Of a DNA stretch of 64,000 nt, positions 40,717 to 49,783 are shown in pieces. Numbering within the stretch: the stretch's first letter is position 1; every line of letters begins with the position of its first letter. Source of the DNA: Sphingomonas canadensis (lineage in GTDB: Bacteria; Pseudomonadota; Alphaproteobacteria; Sphingomonadales; Sphingomonadaceae); NCBI RefSeq assembly GCF_026013525.1, contig NZ_JAPDRA010000003.1, positions 310,001-374,000 of the forward strand, written 5' to 3'. The position numbers were made by a program, and so were the translations under genes. Under the pieces are notes generated by a model. It had not been told where the DNA came from. It ran no database searches and worked only from the letters and a program-made list of their open reading frames with translations.

Positions 40717-40730
40717 CCACAATATAGTGG
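40717..40730. promoter_or_regulatory. Autoregulatory operator of the toxin-antitoxin pair
   Basis: CCACAATATAGTGG is a near-perfect 14-bp palindrome with GTGG/CCAC arms, 15 bases upstream of the antitoxin start. On the minus strand it contains TATATT, a possible -10 box, so bound antitoxin would block the promoter. Confidence 0.55.
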
Positions 40731-40754
40731 AATATTGAGACTGGGCAACGCGAC

Positions 40755-41192
40755 CTAACCCCAGCGCCCGGCCGCCGCGGTGTCGCTTTCGCGTGCTGCC
40801 ACCCAGCGGATATCGGTGCCGCGTTCCTCCTTCTTCCAGAAGGGGGCGTCGGTCTTGAGCCGGTCGATCAGGAAGGCGCAGCTTTCCAGCGCGGCGGCGC
40901 GGTGGGTGGCGGCGGTGCCGACGAAGACGATCCGGTCTCCCGGCACCATCGGCCCCACCCGGTGGACGATCGTGACCGCCAGCAGCCCCCAGCGCGCGAA
41001 GGCATCCTCGGCGATGCCGCACAGCGCGGCTTCGGTCATGCCGGGATAATGTTCCAGCGTCAGCCGGGTGACGCCGTCGTCGCCGCGCACCGATCCGGTG
41101 AAGGTGGCGATGCCGCCCGCGCCATGCGCCTCCACGCCCGCGATCTCCGTCGCCAGGTCGATCGGCGCGGGCTGGACGGAGACGCGGATCAT
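40755..41192 (-). CDS. moaE: Molybdopterin synthase catalytic subunit MoaE
   Basis: A 145-residue MoaE. With MoaD it inserts two sulfurs into precursor Z (cPMP) to make molybdopterin. Typical blocks: GGIATFTGSVRGDD, LEHYPGMTEAAL, IVHRVGPMVPGD and, near the end, FLIDRLKTDAPFWKKEE with the conserved catalytic Lys residues. Length fits (E. coli MoaE 150). The start at 41192 overlaps the moaD stop codon as ATGA, so the two are translated together. Confidence 0.95.
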   Translation of the reverse strand: MIRVSVQPAPIDLATEIAGVEAHGAGGIATFTGSVRGDDGVTRLTLEHYPGMTEAALCGIAEDAFARWGLLAVTIVHRVGPMVPGDRIVFVGTAATHRAAALESCAFLIDRLKTDAPFWKKEERGTDIRWVAARESDTAAAGRWG

Positions 41193-41440
41193 CCGCCCGT
41201 CACCGGCGGAAAGATCGCCACCTCGCGCGCGGCGCCCAGCGGGGTATCGAGCGGGACGAAGCGCTGGTCGATCGCGGCGCGCAGCCGGGCGGGCTCGCCC
41301 AGCGCTTCGGCATGGCCCGGGCTGCGTCCGGCCAGCCAGGCGATCAGGTCCGCCACGGTCGCCACATGCGCGGGCGGATCGACCTGCTCGTGTCCGGTGC
41401 CCACCGATTCGCGCACCCAGGCAAAGTAGAGCAGGTCCAT
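41189..41440 (-). CDS. moaD: Molybdopterin synthase sulfur carrier subunit MoaD
   Basis: An 83-residue ubiquitin-fold protein that ends in the required Gly-Gly (PPVTGG), where MoeB adenylates it and it carries the thiocarboxylate. It begins MDLLYFAWVRESVG, as MoaD proteins do. It lies directly upstream of moaE in a 4-base overlap and 13 bases downstream of pgsA. Confidence 0.95.
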   Translation of the reverse strand: MDLLYFAWVRESVGTGHEQVDPPAHVATVADLIAWLAGRSPGHAEALGEPARLRAAIDQRFVPLDTPLGAAREVAIFPPVTGG

Positions 41441-41453
41441 CAGCCGCCCCCGC

Positions 41454-42008
41454 TCACGTATCCATATGCTTCAGGCCGACGCGCAGATAATCCCAGCCGG
41501 TGATCAGCGTCAGCGCGGCGGCGCCCCACAGCGCGGCCAGCCCGGTGGTCTCCACCCATTCCCAGCGCGGCAGCGCGCCCGCCAGGATCAGCAGCCCCAG
41601 CGCGCCGAGTTGCAGCGTCGTCTTCCACTTGGCGAGCTGCGAGACCGGTACCGAAACCTGGAGCTGCGCCAGGAACTCGCGCAGGCCCGATACCATGATC
41701 TCGCGCAGCAGGATCACCAGCGCCGCGACCAGGTGCGGTCCCTCGATCACTCCCTTGCCAGCGAGCATCAGGATCACCGCGGCGACCATCACCTTGTCCG
41801 CGATCGGATCCAGGAACACGCCCAGCTTCGACACGGTGCCTTGCGCGCGGGCGAGGTAGCCGTCGAAATAATCGGTGATGCCCATCAGGCAGTAGAGCGC
41901 GAAGGCCACCGCATAGCCTGCCTGCCACTGCGGCCACCAGAGCAGCGCGGCGAGCAGGGGCACGGCAAGGATGCGGGAAAGCGTCAGGATGTTCGGCAAA
42001 GTCAGCAT
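41454..42008 (-). CDS. pgsA: CDP-diacylglycerol-glycerol-3-phosphate 3-phosphatidyltransferase
   Basis: A 184-residue integral membrane enzyme that makes phosphatidylglycerol phosphate from CDP-diacylglycerol and glycerol-3-phosphate. The CDP-alcohol phosphotransferase signature is complete: DYFDGYLARAQGTVSKLG followed by FLDPIADK. Several hydrophobic segments surround it. The start is uncertain. MLTLPNILTLSRI from 42008 gives the usual PgsA beginning, but ATG codons at 42020 and 42053 are in frame and no candidate has a strong ribosome-binding site. The order pgsA-moaD-moaE, with short gaps, looks like one operon. Confidence 0.93.
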   Translation of the reverse strand: MLTLPNILTLSRILAVPLLAALLWWPQWQAGYAVAFALYCLMGITDYFDGYLARAQGTVSKLGVFLDPIADKVMVAAVILMLAGKGVIEGPHLVAALVILLREIMVSGLREFLAQLQVSVPVSQLAKWKTTLQLGALGLLILAGALPRWEWVETTGLAALWGAAALTLITGWDYLRVGLKHMDT

Positions 42009-42170
42009 CGTGCGCCGCATGTAGCACCGCGCTTCGTGCCCCGAAACCATCATCGCGGCTGGGCCGTGCGGCTGGGCCGGCGGCTCCGGAGGGGCATATA
42101 CTCGGCCATTGCCGCGCGTCGCCTGCCTCGGCTATGCCCGTGCGTCCGTTAGCCATATTCAGGGATTTGC

Positions 42171-43484
42171 ATGAAAGGTTCGCTCGGCCTGCTCAGGGAG
42201 CGCCGCTTCCTGCCCCTCTTCATCACGCAGTTCCTGGGGGCCTTCAACGACAATCTCTTCAAGAACGCGATGGTCTTCTTCGCGACCTATGAGATCTACA
42301 ACAGCGTGGAGGCGGAGACGCAGTTCAGCGCTGTCGCCACCGGCATCTTCATCTTGCCCTTCTTCCTGCTCTCCGCGCTCGCCGGCCAGCTTGCCGACAG
42401 CTATGACAAGGCGCGGATCATGCGGATCATCAAGTTCGCCGAAATCTGCATCATGCTGGTCGGCGCGGCGGGGATATTCTTCAAGAGCATCGAGATGATG
42501 CTCGCTGCGCTGGTGGGCATGGGCATCCATTCCACCTTCTTCGGCCCGATCAAATATGCCGTGCTGCCGCAGCACCTGCAGCCGCGCGAGGTGCTGGCGG
42601 GAACGGGCCTGGTGGAGGCGGGCACCTATGTCGCGATCCTGTGCGGCACGATCGCGGGCGGGCTGATCAGCCCCAACGCCGCGGCCATCGCGGTGCTGGT
42701 TGTGGCGGCCACCGGCTGGGTGGCGTCGCTCAACATCCCCTCGGCGCCGCCGGCCGCCAAGCTGGACCTGGATTACAACATCTTCCGCGCGTCCTACCGG
42801 CTGATCTACGGCACGCTGCATATCCGCCGGTTGTTCCTGGCGATCATGTCGATCAGCGTGTTCTGGACGATCGCGGCGATCCTGGGCGTGCTGTTCCCGC
42901 CGCTGGTGAAGAACGTGTTCCACGCGCAGAAGGATGTGGCCAGCGTGTTCCTGGCGATCTTCTCGGTCGGCATCGCGATCGGATCGATCGTGATCAACCG
43001 GCTGTTGAAGGGGCGCATCTCGGCGCGCTACTCGCCGGCTTCGGTGCTGGTGATGTCGCTGTTCGTGGTGGATTTCTATTTCGCCGCCGCCTTCTGGGGC
43101 GCGGACCAGGCGGGGCCGCTGCTCAAGACGATGGACTTCCTGGGCACGCCTGGCGCGTGGCGCATCCTGTTCGATCTGGGGATGATCGCGATCACCGGCG
43201 GCATGTTCGTGGTGCCGCTCTACGCCTTTCTGACGACGACGGTGGACAAGTCGCAGACCTCGCGGACGGTTGCGGCGAACAACATCGTCAACTCGGCCTT
43301 CATGGTGGTGGGATCGGTGGGCATCCTGGGCGTGACCACGCTGGGCGTCGGCGTGGCGGAGGCGCTGTGGGTGGTGTTCGGCCTTTGCCTGTTGTCCGCC
43401 TGGTGCGGCTTCCAGCTCTATCGCGCCGGAGACGTGCCGCACGACGACGAGGAGGGCCACGTGCCACACGCTGGCGGGCACTGA
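42171..43484 (+). CDS. MFS transporter, lysophospholipid flippase LplT-like
   Basis: A 437-residue major facilitator protein with about 12 hydrophobic segments. The N-terminal FLPLFITQFLGAFNDNLFKNAMVFF and the LAGQLADSYDKARIMRIIKFAEI loop are typical of the LplT group, which flips lysophospholipids to the inner leaflet for reacylation. HSTFFGPIKYAVLPQHL is a further family block. In many bacteria LplT is fused to or adjacent to the acyltransferase Aas; here neither is seen, but pgsA is divergently encoded 162 bases away, which fits a phospholipid role. The C-terminal tail is His/Asp/Glu-rich (DVPHDDEEGHVPHAGGH). Confidence 0.85.
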   Translation: MKGSLGLLRERRFLPLFITQFLGAFNDNLFKNAMVFFATYEIYNSVEAETQFSAVATGIFILPFFLLSALAGQLADSYDKARIMRIIKFAEICIMLVGAAGIFFKSIEMMLAALVGMGIHSTFFGPIKYAVLPQHLQPREVLAGTGLVEAGTYVAILCGTIAGGLISPNAAAIAVLVVAATGWVASLNIPSAPPAAKLDLDYNIFRASYRLIYGTLHIRRLFLAIMSISVFWTIAAILGVLFPPLVKNVFHAQKDVASVFLAIFSVGIAIGSIVINRLLKGRISARYSPASVLVMSLFVVDFYFAAAFWGADQAGPLLKTMDFLGTPGAWRILFDLGMIAITGGMFVVPLYAFLTTTVDKSQTSRTVAANNIVNSAFMVVGSVGILGVTTLGVGVAEALWVVFGLCLLSAWCGFQLYRAGDVPHDDEEGHVPHAGGH

Positions 43485-43518
43485 TCGTCTGCCGGCGTAG
43501 CAGCCGCCGGACAGTCGG

Positions 43519-43689
43519 TTAGAGCAGGAAGGTCGTGAAGCAGACGAAGAAGGCGGCGAAGCTCAGCATGAAGAGCTTCATGTCGCCATCGTCGCGGCGT
43601 TTGCGGTCGAGCTTCTGGAAGTGCGCGATGCTGTGGCGGAAGGGGTGGCCACGGGCCGGCCCGGCGAGGCGGAGATGCTGCGTGCTCAT
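43519..43689 (-). CDS. 56-residue single-span membrane protein
   Basis: A short gene on the minus strand. The protein has a basic N-terminal half (HPFRHSIAHFQKLDRKRR) and a single hydrophobic helix at the C-terminus (KLFMLSFAAFFVCFTTFLL). I do not recognise a named family. Support is a clean start and stop, no room for any other gene, alphaproteobacterial codon use, and an AT-rich upstream region with CtrA-like sites. It is convergent with the LplT-like gene. Confidence 0.6.
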   Translation of the reverse strand: MSTQHLRLAGPARGHPFRHSIAHFQKLDRKRRDDGDMKLFMLSFAAFFVCFTTFLL

Positions 43690-43699
43690 GCGAGCGAAG

Positions 43700-43743
43700 T
43701 TAACGCGGCGTTTACGAATTCCGCCAGCGAAACTGATGGTTAA
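43700..43743 (-). promoter_or_regulatory. CtrA-like sites upstream of the small membrane protein
   Basis: TTAA-N7-TTTAC at 43700-43715 differs by little from the CtrA consensus TTAA-N7-TTAA, and the minus strand reads TTAACCAT at 43743-43736, a classical CtrA half-site. Both lie within 55 bases upstream of the 56-residue gene. Cell-cycle control is inferred only. Confidence 0.35.
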
Positions 43744-43800
43744 GCAATGTCCGCCGCCGGGACGATCGCGACACGCCGTTAATCTTGAAATCGCGGAAGT

Positions 43801-44814
43801 TCAGCGTCCGGCGGGCGCCGGGCCGGTGGAGGACCGCACCACCAGCGCGTGGCCCAGCGTCACCTGGCGCTCGTCCACCTCGGTGTTGAGCATCAGGTCG
43901 GCCGCGGCATAGGCCAGCTCGCGCACCGGCTGGCGGATGGTGGTGAGCGGGGGCCAGACGGCGCTGGCGAGATCCGAATCGTCGAAGCCCGCGATCGAAA
44001 GCTCGCCCGGCACCGCGATGCCCAGTTCGTGCGCCACGGCCAGCGCGCCCGCCGCCATATCGTCATTGCCCGCGAAGATCGCGGTCGGGCGATGCGCGCG
44101 CGCCAGCAGGGTCCGCGCGGCCGCACGTCCCGATCCGAAGCTGTAGTCACCCTGCACGACCAGATCGGCCTGGAAGCCGATGCCATGCGCCTCCAGCGCG
44201 GCGCGATAGCCGGCCAGGCGGTCGCTCGACGAGATATGGCTGGCCGGCCCCTGGATGAAGGCGATCGCGCGGTGGCCCAGCCCGATCAGATGCTCGGTCA
44301 GCTCGCGCCCGGCGGCGATGTCGTCCATCGAGGCGTGGAGCCCCGCGCCGCGGCGCAGGCCCGGAGCGATCCGCACATAGGCGACGCCGCGCCGGTCCAG
44401 CTCGTCGAGCAGCGGCGTCACGTCGGACACCGGGGGCGAGATGATCAGCCCGTCCAGATGCGCCTCGTCGATCAGCGCGGTGACCGAATCGACCAGATCG
44501 GGCGACTGGATGTCGCAGGGCTGCTGGAGCAGGCGATAGCCCAGTTCGGTGCAGCGCTGCGTCGCGCCGATCTGGACGTGATAGATGTAATAGGGGCTGG
44601 GATTGTCATAGAGCAGCGCCACCTGGAACGACTTGCGCCCCGCCAGCGTGCGCGCCGCGTGGCTGGGGCGGAAGTTCAGCGCGGCCACCGCCTCTTCGAC
44701 GCGGCGGCGCGTCGCTTCGCTGACGTGCTTTTCATTGTTCAGGACGCGGCTGACGGTCTTGAACGACACCCCAGCGATCTTCGAGACTTCCTTGATCGTC
44801 GGACGGCTCGACAT
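43801..44814 (-). CDS. LacI-family transcriptional regulator
   Basis: A 337-residue LacI-type repressor. The helix-turn-helix with hinge is complete (PTIKEVSKIAGVSFKTVSRVLNNEKHVSEATRRRV), followed by a periplasmic-binding-protein-like sensor domain (VALLYDNPSPYYIYHVQIGATQRC, then AIFAGNDDMAAGAL and GFDDSDLASAVWPPLTTIRQP). The ATG at 44814 follows GGGGAG; a longer in-frame extension has no similarity. No sugar transport or catabolic operon adjoins it, so its targets lie elsewhere. The gene next to it is phoB, on the same strand but separated by 101 bases. Confidence 0.9.
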   Translation of the reverse strand: MSSRPTIKEVSKIAGVSFKTVSRVLNNEKHVSEATRRRVEEAVAALNFRPSHAARTLAGRKSFQVALLYDNPSPYYIYHVQIGATQRCTELGYRLLQQPCDIQSPDLVDSVTALIDEAHLDGLIISPPVSDVTPLLDELDRRGVAYVRIAPGLRRGAGLHASMDDIAAGRELTEHLIGLGHRAIAFIQGPASHISSSDRLAGYRAALEAHGIGFQADLVVQGDYSFGSGRAAARTLLARAHRPTAIFAGNDDMAAGALAVAHELGIAVPGELSIAGFDDSDLASAVWPPLTTIRQPVRELAYAAADLMLNTEVDERQVTLGHALVVRSSTGPAPAGR

Positions 44815-44915
44815 GGCTCCCCCAGCGGCGCCGGGCGACGGCCAGGCCCTGGACATGCGCATAGAAGCCCGCGGCCCCCGCGCGCAAGCATTGTTATTCC
44901 AGCGGCGGGCCGGCT

Positions 44916-45608
44916 CTAGTTGCCGGCGTCGAGCGCGTAGCCGGCGGAGCGGACGGTGCGGATGATGTCCGGCCGGTCGCCCGCGTTGATCGCCTTGCGC
45001 AGGCGGCGGATGTGAACGTCCACGGTGCGGCTCTCGATGTCGCTGTCGTGACCCCATACCGCGTCGAGCAGCCGCTCACGCGAGAACACCCAGCCCGGAT
45101 GCTCCAGGAAATGCTTGAGCAGGCGGAACTCGGTGGGGCCAAGCGGCACGATCTCGCCGCCGCGGCGGACCTTGTGGCCCACCGTGTCCATCTCGATATC
45201 GGCATAGGTCAGCGCCTCGCCGGCCAGCGCGGGGCGCACGCGGCGCAGCACGGCGCCCACGCGCGCCACCAGCTCGCGCGGGGAGAAGGGCTTGGTGACG
45301 TAATCGTCCGCCCCGGTCTCCAGCCCGCGGACGCGGTCTTCCTCTTCGCCGCGCGCCGTCAGCATGATGATCGGCACGTTGGCGGTTTCGGGCATGCGGC
45401 GCAGGCGGCGGCACACCTCGATCCCCGAAATGCCCTCCACCATCCAGTCGAGCAGCACGATATCGGGCGTCTGTTCCTTGGCGAGCAGCAGCGCCTCCTC
45501 GCCATCGGGGGTCTGCTTGACGTCGAAATCCTCGCGCTTGAAGTGCCAGGTGACCAGTTCCGCCAGCGCGGCGTCGTCCTCGACCAGGAGCATGCGGGCG
45601 CGTGCCAT
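44916..45608 (-). CDS. phoB: Phosphate regulon response regulator PhoB
   Basis: A 230-residue OmpR/PhoB-type response regulator. The receiver has the acidic pocket (EDD near 11), the phospho-acceptor Asp in IVLLDWMV near residue 54 and the conserved Lys in YVTKPFSP. The C-terminal winged helix ends with VDVHIRRLRKAINAG and IRTVRSAGYALD. PhoR, encoded upstream in the same operon, should phosphorylate it under phosphate limitation. It is the last gene of phoR-pstSCAB-phoU-phoB. Confidence 0.95.
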   Translation of the reverse strand: MARARMLLVEDDAALAELVTWHFKREDFDVKQTPDGEEALLLAKEQTPDIVLLDWMVEGISGIEVCRRLRRMPETANVPIIMLTARGEEEDRVRGLETGADDYVTKPFSPRELVARVGAVLRRVRPALAGEALTYADIEMDTVGHKVRRGGEIVPLGPTEFRLLKHFLEHPGWVFSRERLLDAVWGHDSDIESRTVDVHIRRLRKAINAGDRPDIIRTVRSAGYALDAGN

Positions 45609-45621
45609 TTGCGTTACTTCC

Positions 45622-46320
45622 TTAGTTGGAGCCCTCGCCGGATTCGCGATCCGAGAGGTGTTTTCCGGTTGCGGCGAAATAGACCATCTCGGCCACGTTG
45701 GTGGCGTGGTCGCCGATCCTCTCCAGGTTCTTGGCGACGAACAGCAGGTGCGCGACCTGGCTGACCGTGCGCGGATTTTCGACCATGAAGGTCACGAGCG
45801 TGCGGAAGATGCTGTCGTAGAAATCGTCCAGCGCGCTGTCGCGATCATGGACCGCGGCGGCCTTTTCGGCATCGCGCGCGGAAAAGGCGTCGAGCACGTC
45901 ATGCACCATGTCGCTGGCGATCTGCGCCATCGACGGCAGCACGGAGACCACCTCGATCCGGTCGCCGTCGGCGTGGATCGCGGGCACGCGCTTGGCGATG
46001 TTCTTGGCATAGTCGCCGATCCGCTCGACCACCGCGGCGATCTTCAGCGCCGCCACCACCTCGCGCAGATCGTCGGCCATCGGCGCGCGCAGCGCGATGA
46101 CGCGCACGGCGAGCCGCTCCGCCTCCGCCTCGATCGTGTCGATCGCCTTGTCCTTCTTGCGGACCTGCTTGGCGAGCTCGTGATCGTTGCGCTGAAGCGC
46201 GGTCATCGCGTCGGCGATGGCCTGTTCGGCCAGGCCGCCCATCTGGCTGATCAACGCGCGCAGATGGCTGATGTCCTGATCGAAAGCCTTGACGGTATGT
46301 TCGTGTCCCGTGGCCATCAT
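45622..46320 (-). CDS. phoU: Phosphate signalling protein PhoU
   Basis: A 232-residue all-helical PhoU. It links the Pst transporter to PhoR and turns the regulon off when phosphate is plentiful. The two repeated PhoU motifs are visible: [15 protein letters not shown] and, later, [15 protein letters not shown]. The start at 46320 is coupled to the pstB stop codon (ATGA); a second ATG follows immediately at 46317. Confidence 0.95.
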   Translation of the reverse strand: MMATGHEHTVKAFDQDISHLRALISQMGGLAEQAIADAMTALQRNDHELAKQVRKKDKAIDTIEAEAERLAVRVIALRAPMADDLREVVAALKIAAVVERIGDYAKNIAKRVPAIHADGDRIEVVSVLPSMAQIASDMVHDVLDAFSARDAEKAAAVHDRDSALDDFYDSIFRTLVTFMVENPRTVSQVAHLLFVAKNLERIGDHATNVAEMVYFAATGKHLSDRESGEGSN

Positions 46321-47108
46321 CCGTACCTTCCGGTGATGTAGTCCTTCGTCCGCTCCTGGCGCGGATTGGTGAAGATGTCGTCGGTAACGCCATATTCCAC
46401 AAGCGTGCCGAGATGGAAAAAGGCGGTGCGCTGGCTGACGCGGGCCGCCTGCTGCATGTTGTGGGTGACGATCACGATGGCATAGCGGCCGCGCAGTTCG
46501 TGGATCAGCTCCTCGATCTTGGCGGTGGCGATCGGATCGAGCGCGGAGCAGGGCTCGTCCATCAGGATCACCTCGGGATCGACGGCGATCGCGCGGGCGA
46601 TGCACAGCCGCTGCTGCTGGCCGCCCGAAAGCGCGGTGCCGCTGTCGCTCAGCCGGTCCTTCACCTCTTCCCACAGGCCGGCGCGTTTCAGCGAGCGTTC
46701 GACGATGCCGTCCATATCGGCCTTGGACGCCGCCAGCCCGTGGATGCGCGGGCCATAGGCGACATTCTCGTAGATCGACTTGGGGAAGGGATTGGGCTTC
46801 TGGAACACCATGCCCACGCGGGCGCGGAGCTGCACCACGTCCATCGACGGCGAATAGATATCCTCGCCGTCCAGCCGGATGTCGCCCTCCACCCGCGCGG
46901 AGGCGACCGTGTCGTTCATCCGGTTGAGCGTGCGCAGGAAAGTCGATTTGCCGCAGCCCGACGGGCCGATGAAGGCGGTGACATGATCCATGTCGATATC
47001 GATCGATACGTCGCGGATCGCCTGCGTGCTTCCGTAGAAGACGTTGACGTTCTTCGCCGACATCTTGTGCCCGGTGTCGTTGGCCGGGGCAGGGGCGGTC
47101 TCGGTCAT
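46317..47108 (-). CDS. pstB: Phosphate ABC transporter ATPase PstB
   Basis: A 263-residue ATPase of the Pst phosphate importer. Walker [11 protein letters not shown]-loop [19 protein letters not shown], signature [14 protein letters not shown] and Walker [13 protein letters not shown] are all typical for PstB. The ATG at 47108, in a TGATG overlap with pstA, is taken over a GTG at 47111. Energy from ATP hydrolysis drives phosphate uptake through PstA and PstC. Confidence 0.96.
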   Translation of the reverse strand: MTETAPAPANDTGHKMSAKNVNVFYGSTQAIRDVSIDIDMDHVTAFIGPSGCGKSTFLRTLNRMNDTVASARVEGDIRLDGEDIYSPSMDVVQLRARVGMVFQKPNPFPKSIYENVAYGPRIHGLAASKADMDGIVERSLKRAGLWEEVKDRLSDSGTALSGGQQQRLCIARAIAVDPEVILMDEPCSALDPIATAKIEELIHELRGRYAIVIVTHNMQQAARVSQRTAFFHLGTLVEYGVTDDIFTNPRQERTKDYITGRYG

Positions 47109-48403
47109 CACCAGCGGGTCTCGAACCTGTTGCGAAGATAGATGGCCAGTCCGTTCATGGCGAGCAGGAACACCAGCAGCACGATAATCGCGGCGCTGGT
47201 CTTCTCGACGAACACGCGGCTCACCTCGTCGGACCAGAGGAAGATCTGAACCGGCAGCACGGTGGCCGGATCGGTGAAGCCCTGCGGCGGCTGCACCACG
47301 AAGGCGCGCATGCCGATCAGCAGCAGCGGCGCCGTTTCGCCCAGCGCGCGCGCCATGCCGATGATCGTGCCGGTCAGGATGCCCGGCATCGCCAGCGGCA
47401 GGACGTGGTGGAACACCACCTGCACCCGGCTGGCGCCGATGCCCAGCGCCGCGTCGCGGATCGAGGGCGGCACCGCCTTGATCGCGTTGCGGCTGGCGAT
47501 AACGATCACGGGCATGATCATCAGCGCGAGCGTGAGGCCGCCCACCACCGCCGCCGATCGCGGCAGCAGCGGGCCGAACTGATGCCCGAACATCTCCCAG
47601 GTGCCCAGGAACACCGCCAGGCCCAGCAGGCCGAAGATGATCGAGGGCACCGCCGCCAGATTGTTGATCGAAACCTCGATCAGGTCGGTCCAGCGGTTCC
47701 GCGTGGCATATTCCTCAAGATAGATGGCGGAGAGCACGCCCACCGGAAAGGCGATCAGGAAGGTGATCGCCATCGTCAGCAGCGATCCCTTCAGCGCGCC
47801 CCAGATGCCCGCCACCATCGGATCGGTGGAGTTGCTGGCGGTCAGGAAATCGCGGTTGAAGCCGGTACGGATCGCGCCCAGCCCCTCCAGCTTCGATGCG
47901 CCGGTGACCACGGCTGGATCGCCTTCGCCGCGCAGTGCGAGCTGAATCTCGGGCGAAGCGGGAATCCAGATGCGCTCCTTGCGGCCCAGGATGCCCGGAT
48001 CGGCCTTGATCGCGTCGCGAACCGTGAGCCAGCCGTTGTCGGAGATCAGCGGGACGGGGCCGGGATAAGCCGCGCTGGCCGCCCCCTTCACCACATTCTC
48101 CAGCTCCGCGCCCGCCAGCGCCAGATCGGCGCCGGGGGTGGATAGCTGGGCACGATCGACGGGCAGCGCCAGCGCCGGGAAATCGAATTCCAGCGCCACC
48201 TCGGTCCGCATGAAGCCGCGCGCGCCGTTGGCCGCCATGGTGGCGAGCAGGAACGCCAGGAACGCGGCGGAGAGCACCACCGCGGCAAGGCCCATCAGCT
48301 TGAAGCGCCGTTCCGCGGCGTAGCGGCGGCGGATGCGCTTCTGCATCGCCTCCGCCTTCCAGTCGGTCGGCGCGCGATCGGACGAGGCGAGCCGCTTATT
48401 CAT
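47108..48403 (-). CDS. pstA: Phosphate ABC transporter permease PstA (extended N-terminus)
   Basis: A 431-residue permease, longer than E. coli PstA (296). The extra N-terminal part (about 150 residues after one membrane helix) matches the DUF3333-type extension of alphaproteobacterial PstA. The transport domain has [38 protein letters not shown] and [12 protein letters not shown]. It pairs with PstC to form the channel. It overlaps the end of pstC by 8 bases. Confidence 0.95.
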   Translation of the reverse strand: MNKRLASSDRAPTDWKAEAMQKRIRRRYAAERRFKLMGLAAVVLSAAFLAFLLATMAANGARGFMRTEVALEFDFPALALPVDRAQLSTPGADLALAGAELENVVKGAASAAYPGPVPLISDNGWLTVRDAIKADPGILGRKERIWIPASPEIQLALRGEGDPAVVTGASKLEGLGAIRTGFNRDFLTASNSTDPMVAGIWGALKGSLLTMAITFLIAFPVGVLSAIYLEEYATRNRWTDLIEVSINNLAAVPSIIFGLLGLAVFLGTWEMFGHQFGPLLPRSAAVVGGLTLALMIMPVIVIASRNAIKAVPPSIRDAALGIGASRVQVVFHHVLPLAMPGILTGTIIGMARALGETAPLLLIGMRAFVVQPPQGFTDPATVLPVQIFLWSDEVSRVFVEKTSAAIIVLLVFLLAMNGLAIYLRNRFETRW

Positions 48404-49772
48404 AGGCCTCCCGGTAGCGCTTCACCACGGCGAGCGCGACGATGTTGAGCAGCAGCGTGACGACGAACAGCGTCAGGCCCAGCGCGAAGGCGGCCAGCGT
48501 CTTGGGGCTGTCGAACTCGGCCTCGCCGGTCAGCAGGTCCACGATCTGCTTGGTTACGGTGGTCGCGCTTTCGAACGGGTTGAGCGTGATCGTGGCGGCG
48601 CCGGATGCGGCCATCACCACGATCATCGTCTCGCCGATCGCACGGCTGACGGCCAGCAGCACGCCCGCGACCACGCCCGGCAGCGCCGCGGGCAGCAGCA
48701 CGCGGCGGATCGTCTCGCTGGTGGTCGCGCCCATCGCCAGGCTGCCGTCGCGCATCGCCGCGGGCACCGCCGCGATCGAATCGTCGGCCATCGAGGAGAC
48801 GAAGGGGATGATCATCACGCCCATCACCAGTCCCGCCGCCAGCGCGCTTTCGGACGAGGCATAGGTCATGCCCAGCGACACGGCGAGATCGCGCACCGCG
48901 GGCGCCACCGTCAGCGCGGCGAAATAGCCGTAGACCACGGTCGGCACGCCCGCCAGGATCTCCAGGATCGGCTTCATCCAGCGGCGCACGCGCGGCGCGG
49001 CATATTGGGTGAGGTAGATCGCGCTCATCAGCCCGAACGGGATCGCCACGATCATCGCGATCACCGCGCCGATGAAGAAGGTGCCCCAGAACAGCGGCAC
49101 CGCGCCCAGCGAGGCGCCCGGATCGGCCGGGTCGATCACCTGCGGGCTCCAGTGCGTGCCGAACAGGAAGTCGAAGACCGAGACCTGGCCGAAGAAACGC
49201 AGCGATTCCCACAGCAGCGACAGGAAGATTCCCAGCGTCGTCAGGATCGCGATCAGCGATGCGACGAGCAGGATCAGCATCACCGCGCGCTCCACCCGCG
49301 AACGCGCGCGGAAGCCGGCGCGGATGCGCGTGAAGGCGAAGGCGCCGCCCGCGAAGGCCAGCAGGATCGCGGCGGCGGTGCCCGTCCAGCCGTAGCGCTT
49401 CTCCGCCGCGCGGGTGGGCTCGGCGAGTTGCTCCGCCAGCGGGTCGAACGCCTTTGCGCCGGGGGTATGCGCGATCCGGCTCGCCTCGCCCAGCAACGCC
49501 TCGCGCTCGAAGTCGAAGGCGGGGAGCTGCTTGGCGGCGGGATGCTGCATCACCGCCTCGCGCACCAGCCCGGGGCTCACCGATCCCCAGACCGCGAGGA
49601 ACAGCAGCGCCGGCAGGACGGTCCACATCGCGACGTACCAGCCGTGCTGCGACGGCAGCGAATGCAGCCGCTTGGCGCCGCCGCGATCGAAGCGCATCGC
49701 GCGGGCGCGCGCCGTCAGCCAGGCGATCAGGCCCAGGCCGGCGATCAGGAACAGAAGGGCGAAGGGACTCAC
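48396..49772 (-). CDS. pstC: Phosphate ABC transporter permease PstC (extended N-terminus)
   Basis: A 458-residue permease with a long N-terminal extension, as in other alphaproteobacteria. The core carries GLMSAIYLTQYAAPRVRRWMKPILEILAGVPTVVYGYFA and SRAIGETMIVVMAAS. The start is a GTG at 49772 with GGAG five bases upstream; it lies 11 bases after pstS and begins with a membrane helix (FALLFLIAGLGLIAWL). Earlier in-frame codons would overlap pstS and add no membrane segment. Confidence 0.93.
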   Translation of the reverse strand: MSPFALLFLIAGLGLIAWLTARARAMRFDRGGAKRLHSLPSQHGWYVAMWTVLPALLFLAVWGSVSPGLVREAVMQHPAAKQLPAFDFEREALLGEASRIAHTPGAKAFDPLAEQLAEPTRAAEKRYGWTGTAAAILLAFAGGAFAFTRIRAGFRARSRVERAVMLILLVASLIAILTTLGIFLSLLWESLRFFGQVSVFDFLFGTHWSPQVIDPADPGASLGAVPLFWGTFFIGAVIAMIVAIPFGLMSAIYLTQYAAPRVRRWMKPILEILAGVPTVVYGYFAALTVAPAVRDLAVSLGMTYASSESALAAGLVMGVMIIPFVSSMADDSIAAVPAAMRDGSLAMGATTSETIRRVLLPAALPGVVAGVLLAVSRAIGETMIVVMAASGAATITLNPFESATTVTKQIVDLLTGEAEFDSPKTLAAFALGLTLFVVTLLLNIVALAVVKRYREAYE

Positions 49773-49783
49773 CGTGGCTCCGA

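Noticed and set aside
43801..44814. The LacI regulator as part of the pho operon
   Set aside because: It is on the same strand, but 101 bases separate it from phoB, it has its own ribosome-binding site, and its family controls sugar genes.
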